Origin: Anoplopoma fimbria
Taxonomy: Eukaryota; Chordata; Actinopteri; Perciformes; Anoplopomatidae
NCBI RefSeq assembly: GCF_027596085.1
Contig: NC_072465.1
Coordinates: 10,402,553 to 10,466,552, forward strand
Length of the DNA: 64,000 bases
Direction of reading: 5' to 3'
The notes beneath the pieces are model-generated. The model made no database searches. It was not told the DNA's origin and saw only the letters and a program-made list of their open reading frames with translations. The first letter of the stretch is position 1, and the number at the start of each line of letters is the position of its first letter. Positions 20,609-27,999 of this stretch are shown here, piece after piece. The position numbers and the translations under genes were made by a program.

Positions 20609-22155
20609 TTTAATTGTATCATGTAGTCGGAGGATGAGTTGATGAGTCTTTTAACATTTACAAAATTCTAAATCAGGTAAACACAACTTTGACTAGGTTT
20701 GAGCACTAAGCCTCATTCTGTTGTTGCCGAACAGCGCCTGTCAAGTGCAGCTTGATCCGGGGGTGATGTGATGCAGACAGGTCTCAGATTTCCCATTGCT
20801 GGGTTCGCCTGAGTGTCAATTCATTCATTTTATTTTCCTGTGACTTGACATTAGCCAGGAGCATGCTGGGTAATGGAACAGCCCAGGGTCCAAGATGGGT
20901 TAGGTTAGTTAGCTTCCCCTCTCTTCCCGAAGCCGTTGCACTGCTTATGGAGGCGTTTGGTGGGGCTGGTCTGGATGGGTTGGTAGGAAGATGTTTCAGG
21001 CAGTGATGGTCTCATTCGAGCCAATCCCTGCTCTTCCTTTTCTAATGCTAATGACTGAATTTCTGTCAAAGGCCTTACGTGCTTGAGAAATAAAGGCAAA
21101 CACATAACAAATTAAAACAAAAAAGATGTATAATTCACGGAGGAAATACTATTTGCATGCCAAATGAAATAAAATGTAAAGTATGGTTATTTGCAATATT
21201 GTGGGCATTTAAAACCAGACAAACTGCCCCTTAAGGAATTATATGTTTGAGAATTGTTGTTAAAATACGTTTTCAGAAGGGATTTTGAAGAGATTCTGAT
21301 TTTACCACTTTATCAGGCAGGTCCTTCCATACCCGAGGTACCCTAACAATAATACTCTGTACCTTTTAGTCTTGGACCTTGACGTGGGAACAGCCAACTG
21401 ACCATATACTGTATATATAGATAGACAACACGTCCCCCCACTGTACAAAAGTATGAACAAAATATACCAAATATTAAAGAGTCAGTAACACGGTGGTGAT
21501 GGGGGGGTGGAGCTTCGGTATGGAGGTCCCTCCCACACACCTGGCCAGGCCAATCCTGCATGAACCCGCAAAAACTATTTCACACCGATATTGTGAACGC
21601 AGATGTGTAGCCACACTGTGAACAAATGTTGGTAGCAAGATTTACAACCAAGCTCAACAGGAGGAAGATACCGCATATTATTTGTTTTTTACCAATTAAG
21701 CATATTTAATGTTCCACCTAGTCCCAAGCCACCAAAAACCGTCATGCTCATCCACCCACTTCCTTTCCCTCTCTATTTCTATAATCCTCTTCAGCCGCTG
21801 TGAGCGGACCAGCTGTCCCAGTAACACTGTAGACTGTCAGAAGTCTCCCGTCCGCATCACGTACTACCAGCTCAGCTTCCAGACCAACATCATCATCCCC
21901 GCCCAGATCTTCAGAATCGGACCGTCCCCGGCTTACTCCGGAGACCACATTGTCATCGGCGTCGTCAAAGGCAACGAGGAGGGCTACTTCAGCACCCGAA
22001 AGCTGAACAGCTACACGGGCGGCGTCTACCTGCAGAGAAAAGTCCTCCAGCCCAAAGACTTCCTGATAGATGTGGAGATGAAGCTGCTGAGGCAGGGGAC
22101 ATTCACCTCGTTCCTCGCCAGGATCTACGTCTTCATCACGTCCAGCGCTATGTAA
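5631..22155 (+). CDS. fbln2: Fibulin-2, 3' half of the gene: 8 cbEGF exons plus C-terminal fibulin domain (5'-partial)
   Basis: Fibulin-2 is a secreted extracellular-matrix glycoprotein of basement membranes and elastic fibres. The coding join is 5631-5765, 8400-8537, 10787-10930, 13362-13490, 15607-15732, 16994-17110, 19580-19708, 20285-20408 and 21795-22155: 1403 nt, 466 residues plus stop. Each of the first eight exons encodes one six-cysteine calcium-binding EGF-like module with a D-x-D/N-E-C start and the hydroxylation motif C-x-N-x4-F/Y-x-C. The last exon encodes the roughly 115-residue fibulin-type module that ends all fibulins. All introns are GT...AG. Assignment to fibulin-2 rather than fibulin-1 rests on module-by-module resemblance to vertebrate fibulin-2, for example SLSEPC in the third exon, CSQECANIY in the sixth and the GNEEGYF motif of the end domain. 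The 5' exons (cysteine-rich N domain, anaphylatoxin modules, first EGFs) are outside the window. I am sure of the family and fairly sure of the paralogue. Which teleost fbln2 copy this is cannot be told. Confidence 0.95.
5961..6032 (+). mobile_element. Retroposon 3' end with short ATGA-type tail
   Basis: GACAGCTGGGATCGGCTCCAG, then GGATAAGCGGC and a short AATGAATGAA tail, match the 3' end of a retroposon widespread in fish. It abuts the next element directly. It is 5'-truncated and non-coding. Confidence 0.6.
6034..6658 (+). mobile_element. Non-autonomous DNA element with long TIRs (GCTTAGCTTAG family)
   Basis: The left end (GAATAGTCGAAATTTGG, then AAGATTGATACCACTCCCAT) is mirrored at the right end (ATGAGAGTAGTATTGATCTT, then TCCAAAAATGTTAAACTATTCC), giving inverted ends of about 60 bp. 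The interior contains CAGCAGCTAGCTTAGCTTAG and CTGCTGGTTGCCTGGCAA, motifs of a very abundant fish repeat. A partial relative lies at 9580-9660. Confidence 0.65.
8400..8537 (+). CDS. fbln2: fbln2 exon, cbEGF module 2 of window (candidate alternatively spliced module)
   Basis: This 138-nt, phase 1-1 exon follows acceptor TTCCAG and ends at G|GTAAGA. It encodes D-T-D-E-C, six cysteines and [10 protein letters not shown]. By order and sequence it matches the third EGF module of mammalian fibulin-2, which from my knowledge of the family is included or skipped by alternative splicing. Its length (46 codons) and symmetric phase mean skipping would keep the frame. Whether the fish gene skips it cannot be read from DNA. 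Confidence 0.93.
9580..9660 (+). repeat. Fragment related to the 6034-6658 element
   Basis: GGGAAATATGCTTACTTTCTTG, followed by GCTTAGCTTAGAATAAAAGC, reads like the left end of the element at 6034-6658 with most of the interior missing. Confidence 0.45.
9690..9990 (+). repeat. Copy of dispersed repeat family A
   Basis: TATAGAACTACATGACTCTACTTCTCACTTGATTTATT and a later CCAAGATGGCGACGGTAAAA are shared with 37440-37700. A low-complexity AT insertion separates the two parts. Confidence 0.65.
10710..10767. repeat. (CT)n microsatellite abutting an fbln2 3' splice site
   Basis: This is a perfect CT run of about 58 nt. It ends 19 nt before the first base of the exon at 10787 and is separated from the CTGCAG acceptor by a short T-rich stretch. 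Confidence 0.98.
10787..10930 (+). CDS. fbln2: fbln2 exon, cbEGF module 3 of window
   Basis: This 144-nt, phase 1-1 exon encodes D-I-N-E-C followed by S-S-L-S-E-P-C, which closely matches vertebrate fibulin-2. It has six cysteines and [10 protein letters not shown]. The acceptor is CTGCAG and the donor G|GTGAGA. It is the longest cbEGF exon here because of a long loop (QQKIIMC) between cysteines 4 and 5. Upstream, a (CT)n microsatellite at 10710-10767 runs to within 20 nt of the exon and must serve as, or sit beside, the polypyrimidine tract. Confidence 0.94.
11334..11760 (+). repeat. Dispersed repeat with two degenerate tandem modules
   Basis: CAGGAACGCCTTGAGGGAAATT near 11392 recurs as CTGGACGCCTTGAGGGAATT near 11531, and GGTCAAAGGTCAA occurs with each, giving a period of about 147 bp. 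This is a widespread fish interspersed repeat, recognised from its motifs. It has no coding potential. Confidence 0.6.
11979..12700 (-). pseudogene. Fragment of non-LTR retrotransposon reverse transcriptase
   Basis: Read on the minus strand, 12245-11979 gives a stretch containing [10 protein letters not shown], then [16 protein letters not shown]. This is the fingers/palm entry of LINE reverse transcriptases of the CR1/L2/Jockey type (the DxxQFxYRxxRSTxDA motif). Upstream on that strand, near 12410-12356, [13 protein letters not shown] is the matching linker before the reverse transcriptase. Stops and frameshifts separate the pieces. The catalytic YADD region is not present, so the copy is truncated at both ends. 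It lies antisense in an fbln2 intron. Confidence 0.8.
12860..13110. repeat. Degenerate GCTAGCATG/TTAGCATG-rich dispersed repeat
   Basis: AATGACATTCCCATCATCCTC, then GCATGCTAAGATGGTCAACA and AACATGTTAGCATATTGACGTCAGCATTTAGC, resemble a repeat common in percomorph fish genomes. Boundaries are unclear. Confidence 0.5.
13362..13490 (+). CDS. fbln2: fbln2 exon, cbEGF module 4 of window
   Basis: This 129-nt, phase 1-1 exon encodes [14 protein letters not shown] and [12 protein letters not shown], with six cysteines. The acceptor is TTAAG, with a purine just before the AG, and the donor is G|GTAGGT. The motif order matches the fibulin-2 module whose human counterpart reads GVHRCGEGQ. No frame damage is seen. 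Confidence 0.94.
14960..15345. repeat. Dispersed repeat family C, copy 1
   Basis: GCTAGCATCACTAGCAACAAAAGTTGCTAA and, about 200 bp on, TTTTTTGTCAGAGAATTTGATGTATTGATTGCTATCA parallel 34945-35090 (CTAGCAGCACTAGC... and TATCAGAGCATTTGATCTAATGATTGTTGTCA). Both copies are degenerate. Confidence 0.4.
15607..15732 (+). CDS. fbln2: fbln2 exon, cbEGF module 5 of window
   Basis: This 126-nt, phase 1-1 exon encodes [15 protein letters not shown] and [12 protein letters not shown]. The ECW plus PGRLC pattern is specific to this fibulin-2 module. The acceptor is TGACAG and the donor G|GTAAGC. About 30 nt downstream of the donor a perfect CT run (15762-15822) begins, so the 5' end of the intron is almost wholly pyrimidine. 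Confidence 0.94.
15762..15822. repeat. (CT)n microsatellite just inside an fbln2 intron
   Basis: This is a perfect CT run of about 61 nt starting 30 nt after the donor at 15733. Confidence 0.98.
16994..17110 (+). CDS. fbln2: fbln2 exon, cbEGF module 6 of window
   Basis: This 117-nt, phase 1-1 exon is the shortest module here. It encodes [14 protein letters not shown] and C-Y-C-R-Q-G-Y-Y, nearly invariant in fibulin-2. In the [10 protein letters not shown] motif, serine replaces the usual glycine before the S-Y. The donor G|GTATTG is a weak match to the GTRAGT consensus. Reading past it meets a stop at 17158, 16 codons later. Confidence 0.93.
17230..17900 (-). repeat. Longest copy of dispersed repeat family A
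   Basis: On the minus strand it carries CAAGGATGGCAACGGCCAAAACGCC (around 17283-17311). On the plus strand it has TAGCAACCTATCACTCAGAAGCGGCCACGCCC (17563-17591) and GCCTCAAGTGGACATTTGAGGA...CAGACCCAGAGG (17797-17870). All are motifs of one abundant fish repeat. It fills most of the first part of the intron after module 6. Confidence 0.6.
18155..18649 (+). mobile_element. 5'-truncated LINE fragment (C-terminus of ORF2 plus 3' end)
   Basis: It reads P-Y-T-P-A-R-P-L-R at the start. After a frameshift it gives [15 protein letters not shown] and [14 protein letters not shown], followed by a stop at 18395-18397. This is the C-terminal tail typical of L2/CR1-type ORF2 proteins. The 3' UTR has three perfect 28-bp tandem units (18397-18480). 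It ends with GTAAGTCGCTTTGGATAAAA and GCGTCTGCTAAATGACTGTAATGT, a 3' end shared by many fish LINEs and SINEs. Confidence 0.85.
18397..18480 (+). repeat. Three perfect 28-bp tandem units in LINE 3' UTR
   Basis: The unit beginning GCACTTATTGTATTCG and ending TTAGTTTGTT occurs at 18397-18424, 18425-18452 and 18453-18480 without mismatches. Confidence 0.95.
18861..18902. repeat. (TA)n microsatellite
   Basis: This is a TA run of about 42 nt immediately left of the Tc1-type MITE. The element's TA target lies inside or at the end of the tract. Confidence 0.95.
18899..19131. mobile_element. Tc1/mariner-type MITE
   Basis: The left end TAGTACCAGTCAAAAATTTGG, with GACACACCTTCTCATTCA, is mirrored by TGAATGAGAAGGTGTGTCC plus AAACTTTTGACTGGTACTGTA on the right. 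This gives inverted ends of about 38 bp around a 150-bp AT-rich interior. TA flanks and the CAGTCAAAAGTTTGGACACACC end are characteristic of Tc1-like elements of fish. No transposase remains. Confidence 0.9.
19135..19530 (-). repeat. Copy of dispersed repeat family A, interrupted by a retroposon tail
   Basis: TATTTGACTCTAAATGGACCATC (19197-19219), then AAGACTTGAAACTAGAGATTGAGACC (from 19354) and GTGAGAAGTAGAGTCATTTTCT, match the reverse complement of 37440-37585 closely. The copy is split by the insertion at 19220-19350. Confidence 0.8.
19220..19350 (+). mobile_element. LINE/SINE 3' tail with (ATT)n end, nested in family A
   Basis: CGCCCTATGTAAAGCGTCTTTGGG plus TATCTAGAAAAGCGCTATATAAA, followed by (ATT)n at 19299-19340, is the 3' end of a common fish retroposon family. 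It separates two halves of a family A copy that are continuous at 37440-37700. Confidence 0.8.
19580..19708 (+). CDS. fbln2: fbln2 exon, cbEGF module 7 of window
   Basis: This 129-nt, phase 1-1 exon follows a T-rich tract ending in TACAG. It encodes [25 protein letters not shown] and then P-P-H-G-Y. The LCTFxC signature matches fibulin-2. The donor is G|GTGAAT. The preceding intron (17111-19579) is packed with transposon remains, the last ending only about 50 nt upstream of the exon. Confidence 0.94.
20285..20408 (+). CDS. fbln2: fbln2 exon, cbEGF module 8 of window (last EGF)
   Basis: This 124-nt exon enters in phase 1 and leaves in phase 2, so unlike the others it cannot be skipped without a frameshift. 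It encodes [16 protein letters not shown] and [10 protein letters not shown], then F-D-C-P-H-N-Y. The N-C-S triplet is a potential N-glycosylation sequon at a position also present in human fibulin-2. The acceptor is TTTTTCAG and the donor AC|GTGAGT. The intron after it contains a (TA)n tract. Confidence 0.94.
20561..20606. repeat. (TA)n microsatellite in the last fbln2 intron
   Basis: This is an uninterrupted TA run of about 46 nt. Confidence 0.97.
21795..22155 (+). CDS. fbln2: fbln2 terminal exon: fibulin-type C-terminal domain and stop
   Basis: This exon completes a Thr codon (AC|C) and runs R-C-E-R-T-S-C to ...I-T-S-S-A-M before TAA at 22153-22155. It encodes the fibulin-type module (domain III), about 115 residues of mostly beta structure with the landmarks [32 protein letters not shown] and V-E-M-K-L. 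Two cysteines (CPSNTVDC) near its start are typical. The length agrees with other fibulins. The acceptor is CTTCAG. It is relatively GC-rich and intact. Confidence 0.96.
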
Positions 22156-22718
22156 CCCTATGAGACAAGAGGGAGAGGGACTGGAAATCTCATATGGTGC
22201 TAGTGTTTTTATATATGCAGACTCTTTGTAATGCCTCCCTACAATCAAGCATATTCTAAAACCTTTTCAACTGTTGCCAAAGACTGTTTCCTTGTCTTGT
22301 CTTTAGAAGGATATCTTCATTACATCTTCAGATTTTCTATGACAGTCATATTTCCCTGAGAACCCTTGTATTTTTATTTACCAAAGTATTTTTCAGTTTG
22401 ACTCCTGCTAGTGTAATTCAGTGTTAATGCACCACTATTTTTAGGGTCTACTCCAGCTGTAGGTTCTTACAGAAGGTGACAAGGTGCTGCACAGTTCACT
22501 GCACAAGTCTGGGTCGGTGTTTAGTGCTCCGCTCTACTCTCCTTTAGGAGGTTTAAGAGTTGATCTTTAACCTCTCTATGTAAATGTTAATTATCATGTG
22601 AGTTATTCATGAAAGTTTGAAGAAAGTAATGAACCTTTGCAGCGCTAGAAGTTAGAGGCAATTGTCAGCTGAATGTGCAAGAAACTTTTGAGACCAGTCA
22701 AAAACAAACCTGAATAAA
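22156..22718 (+). other. fbln2: fbln2 3' UTR with candidate poly(A) signal
   Basis: This is non-coding sequence after the stop. The first canonical AATAAA lies at 22713-22718. Others occur at 23265-23270 (just after a GT microsatellite) and 23812-23817, so longer UTR forms are possible. The part from 22361 is also present inverted at 27490-27715. The UTR end is inferred. Confidence 0.5.
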
Positions 22719-22987
22719 TTAATAAGTTAAAAATGAAGAGTAAAACGAATAATAATTATGTTTGTAAATTATGTTTTCTTTTAATGCTCTCCATTAGTTG
22801 GTAAGAAAAAGCGAAAGCTTTTTTGCATCATAATTGTATCACCAATCAGTTGATAGAATTAATTAAAACTTAGCTTAGCTTTTTTCAACTCCTTACTGTT
22901 CATATTTTTTAAATTCTTAGCAGAAATTGTATCTTTATCTTTTTTTATACTTACCTCACACGTTTCCTTTTTCCCCTCATGCTTATG

Positions 22988-22989
<2 letters not shown>

Positions 22990-23058
<69 letters not shown>
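22990..23058. repeat. (GT)n microsatellite
   Basis: This is a perfect GT run of about 69 nt downstream of fbln2. Confidence 0.98.
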
Positions 23059-23060
<2 letters not shown>

Positions 23061-23066
23061 AAAAAA

Positions 23067-23251
<185 letters not shown>

Positions 23252-24435
23252 AATACAGGAGTCCAATAAAAAGAAGAGTGCAAAGAGTTACATTTTTATA
23301 TAAATTTAATCTTGATTTGATATATTTTACCAACTGATTGGTGTTATATTTCTATTTTCACAACATGTAAATTAATCAACAAACTATCATAAATGAATGT
23401 ATTCAGTTATATTTTTGATTTACTTTTGGCACTTTTTGGCCTCTGTAGCCACCACTCAAATTTGTTAATGTGGTTATAAAAAAGTAGCAGATCCTTCAAA
23501 TAGAGTTCGTTCAGCATTTGGTGTGTACGATTTTTTTAAAGATGTAATCTGGATGAAATGGAAATGTAATTCAGTGCAGTCCACATTAGAAAACAACCGT
23601 AAACCAGTCATGTATGGTAAAAAATATTAATGCAGCGTAACTGTTGATCATTTTATTGTTAGGTGTCATATTATTTCCGTTATTACTGGATGTATCTCTC
23701 TGTTACTGTGTTATAATTATCTCAGGGTTAACATCATACAGTCATGTATACATTAGACAGACTGGCCTCACACAGCTGGTGCTCACACGACATTTGTATC
23801 TATAAACCATCAATAAATGATGATCAAACCGTGTCATTTGCTCAATAACAGCACAGATCAAATTCCAGAGTGTCAGCATCACATCATTTTTTCTTTAACC
23901 TACATCGTTGCTGATAAATTCCATCGTAAACATTGAGCCAACATCCCCATCTATTGGTGAAAGAGTCAAAAGTATGAGGACACTTTATTTCTAAAGCACC
24001 TCAACAACAAGGCAATTCAAAGATAATATTTGAATGTTTTTTGTCACCGATCCCACTGCTCCACAAGGAACATTTAGTTTGTGTTACACCCTCCCAACAT
24101 TCCCACCCGGAAAGTGTGTGTGTGTTTTGCTAACACCCAATAGATAGCCTCTCTAATGGAAAGTATGGAGGCTGACCTCTGACAGGTCTCCACTGTAGTC
24201 TGATACAAAGGTTTTAGAAGACAATATCATCACAGATGTTTTGGGGTGAAGCTATTGGGTGATAGATTAATGGACAAACCAACATAAAGAGTCCTGTTCC
24301 ACCACCATGAGCCTCCTGAGTAGCTTCAAAACTCCTCTGCGAGGCGTAGATTATTCTACTGGCGGGATGAACAGCATTCCTACAGAAGATACTCCCACAT
24401 TACAGAGTTTTGATGATGACGGTGGAGATCGCTGG

Positions 24436-26596
24436 TTTCTAAATCTCCTGCAGGTGTTCGGTTCGGTTAATATCTGGAGACCGTGAACGAAATAGACAAA
24501 CGCATCCCCCCCTTCTGGAGTAACTTTGCAGGTAATATCTGCAAAACGTTACACCTTATTCACAACCTATTTTAGCTGAGCATCAGTTTTGGTGCTTTGT
24601 TTTCTCAGCTTTGTATTGTTTTTTTCCATACAGTCTCTTGTGTGGCTGTAGCCCAGTTAAGCCTTATTTTCCCTTCAGACATGTCTTGTGTTATTCTTGT
24701 TTGCTCTGCCCCTGTGTTTCCTCCCACACCCTCGTTGATTCCAGTTAGCCAATCGTGGTGTTTTCCCTCCTCATGCCAGCACCTTCCTACTCAAGCTGTG
24801 TCTTGTTCTCGTGATTAGTTTCTCCGTTTATACATATATACCTGTGTATTTTTAAAAGTTCCTTGTCAGTTCATGGTCAATGTATCCAAATATATATATT
24901 TTTTTTTTGCAGCTCCTTTTGTTCCCACTCTGGAGATAAATGATTGTATTTCCTTGGTTCCTGTTACGCCTGTATGTGGTCCACCTGCCTTTAATAACCA
25001 TGACAACGAGCAGTGTCCTGACAGTTCAACTTCCCGCTGGTTTACTGTGCAGTGCTTGCTAAGTAATGAGTGAAAATGTTGGACCTGTCAATCAGACCAA
25101 ACTGCCCTTTTAATACCTGCTGAATAAGTCCAGTAAAGCAGCATGTGACGGCCTCTGTGTACTTCAGCTCAGCCCATGTTATTGGCTATGATCTACTTTG
25201 AATATTTGATGACTGGAGGTTTTGCTCCATTGTTGCCTTTTTCTTTATATAGTCTCTGCTTACAGTTGTACTGTATGTTATTTTGCATTCTTCTGGGCTT
25301 TTAAAAGCAGACACACTGCCTCTTTAAGAGTTGTATCTGGGGGTTTTTTTTCACTTGGTTTCCACTTAGTTCCTCACTGCCTGTGCTCCTCTAACGAGAA
25401 GCGCTGTACGTCCATGTCCTTGCAGGGCATTGTGCTGCACAGACGGGCCTTGTTAGCTGTGAAACCTGTGGCAGCTGTGGAGGCTGGACTGGTAACCCAA
25501 CATGAGTCAGACTGAGTCAGATGGCTTTGATGAGCTCGGTGCTTCCCGGGGCCGTCTCTGCAGCTTCTCCCTGCTCTGCGCTCCAGTGGACAGAAACGGC
25601 ACACACACACACACACACACCCTCCGCTCAGCCCACAGGAGGAGTCTTATCAAGGTTCTGTAGAGATGCCTTATTAACCTCAGTGTGACGTCGGCATCGG
25701 TGAGATGCCTTTTGTTCACGGATGGACTTGGCGGCCTCGGACACACAGCTGAGATTAAAACGTCTCTGTGGTCTGCCTTTAGTTCCACCCTGTTATTTAT
25801 CGGAGCACGTTCCATCACATCCTTGTTTTGGCTCGAGCTGTGCTAATTTAACAGAGCACTACATCAAGTTCTGATGTGTGAAGGATCAGCAATTACACAG
25901 AGCATCAGAATACAGACTGGAGAAGCCCTTAAAGGGGCCACTGGAGGACGTCTGCTTTCTCCACTGGCACCGTATTACTGTGCTGTTCTTTGCCCACTTC
26001 TGTTTTCATTGAATCTTCACAGCAGGGAGCAGTGATGGGGAATATCAATGCTAGCAGTGTAACTACATTTCCAAGCCAACAGTCTGATATGATCATTTAA
26101 GTGTTCAATAGCAAGCATTTTTTTTCCATGGAGTAGCGTGGTATTCCTACATAATATCTGTGCTTCACCAAAGAAATTTGAATCAACTAACAGACAAAAT
26201 TAGTAAATTTAATCAACAGTTCTGTAAAACTGTGTTTCTTACCAAAGGATAGCACAACAACACTACTTTAAATCCAGTAGTTTCCAGAGATGTTTTTATA
26301 ACTTTCTTTTTATTAGTCATACAGCGTAAAAAGAAAAGTTAATCGACTAAAGAAATCTTTGACTAAGACCAAAACGACCCATTAGTCAACTCATGGACTC
26401 AGAGGAAGCATCCCTATACGTTTCTACAAACCACAGGATTCGTTCAGTGTCGCAGTTCTGAACCAAAAGATCGCTTTAATAAATATGTTTCATATCATCA
26501 CTCTTGCAGAAATGCAAAATGCCACGTGGTGAAACAGTTGGTCTGGTTTAGGCATCACAGCTGCTAAGGTTAAGGTTAGAAAAAACATCATGATCA
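24436..26596. other. Spacer between the inverted arms; no gene seen
   Basis: This is about 2.2 kb of unique-looking DNA with no convincing exon. It includes a short (CA)10 at 25601-25620. The stretch 25370-25860 is relatively CpG- and GC-rich but shows no protein resemblance I recognise. Confidence 0.4.
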
Positions 26597-27715
26597 CGAT
26601 CAGCGCTCTCCACCGTCATCATCAAAACGCAAAATGAGGAGTTTTGAAGCTGCTCAGGAGGCTCATGGTGATGGAACAACACTTTATGTTGGTTCGTCTA
26701 TTAATATACGGAGCACCACCCGATAGCTCCAACCTAAAAATATCTATGATAATTCCTTTCTGTAACCCTTTGTATCGGTTAGACTGTATTGTTTATTTAT
26801 ATGGTGACCTGTGAGAGATCCAACCTCCCTACTTTCCATTAGAGAGGCTATCTGTTGGGTGGTAGCAAAGCACACACACTTTCCGGGTGGGAATGTTGGG
26901 AGGGTGTAACATACTAAATGTAGCCGTAGAATAGGTGATAAAATCTGTTAAGATAAGGGCCGCTCAGTCTTACTGTGAAGGAAAAACAACATCTAAATAA
27001 AAATGCTACTATACTGAGAGTAATATGAATGGGTATTCATAGATTTTAATATTTATGTATTTCACAATGTCTTTCTGTCTTATGTAAAGCACGTAGAATA
27101 GCCTTTTTGTTGAAAGGTGCTTAAGAAGTAAACTTGCCTGTGTGGTGATGCCTTGGTCTGGTGACACTTTCACCAATAGATGGGGATGTTGGCTCACTGT
27201 TCACACACAGTGGAAATGATAACACAGCACCAGTGAACAGCATTGATATGGAAAAAAAACTGATGTGACCCTGACACTACAGTTTGATCCAAGCTATTTT
27301 TGAGCAAATGACAAACTAAAACTTAAAAACTGTACCTTCCATGAATACGCACAGAATCCCGCTCAGGACCAGTCTTTGGCCTGGACATGTCATATATGCT
27401 TGGGGTAAATAGGAAATATTCCGTGGGGAAAATAAAATTAGTTAATTAAAAGAAAGATTTTACTTGTCTGATGGATGTTTAGCACATGCAGTTTCACATT
27501 TACATAGGGAGGTTAAAGTATTCCTAAGAGAGTTGATCAGCACACTAAACACCGACCCAGACTTTTGCAGTGAACTGTGCAGCACCTTGCCACCTTCTGT
27601 AAGAACCAACAGCTTGAGTAGACCCTAACAATAGTGGTGCATTAACACTGAATTACACTAGCAGGAGTCAAACTAATAAAATACTTTAAATACTGTAAAA
27701 AGAAATACAAAATTT
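26597..27715 (-). repeat. Right arm of imperfect inverted duplication
   Basis: This stretch is the reverse complement of parts of 22361-24435, at roughly 75-90% identity by eye. It starts opposite the GATGATGACGGTGGAGA motif (24411-24427) and ends opposite the 3'-UTR motif GTTTGACTCCTGCTAGTG. The order of blocks is conserved. It is shorter because it lacks the microsatellite-bearing segment. Spacer: 24436-26596. Confidence 0.8.
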
Positions 27716-27719
27716 GTTT

Positions 27720-27800
27720 GAAAAAAGTCTGAAACAAACACAGGACTTTCACCATGGAGACCGCTGTTGGTGTCCCTGTGTGTAACCAAAAGTCAACACT
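27720..27800 (-). repeat. Dispersed repeat family B, copy 1
   Basis: AAACAAACACAGGACTTTCACC, then GGAGACCGCTGTTGGTGTC, is the reverse complement of the family seen at 32485-32580 and 33740-33830, and matches 40795-40870. Confidence 0.65.
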
Positions 27801-27999
27801 TAATTTACAACCCAACCACAATGTTTCACTAAATCTGACCAAGTGTTCGTTTTTTTTCCATTTTCAAAGTTAACCAAATGTTTAAAATATACATTGCTAT
27901 TGAAATGTCATTCAGAATGCAGTTTAGTATTATGGGAACATTTTATAGGAGACAGGATAACTTGTTCACAGACCTAGCAGACACAGGGCAACATGCACT

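Noticed and set aside
21748..22248. 166-codon open frame antisense to the last fbln2 exon
   Set aside because: It is the shadow of the conserved fibulin-domain exon. It has no homology and no independent signals.
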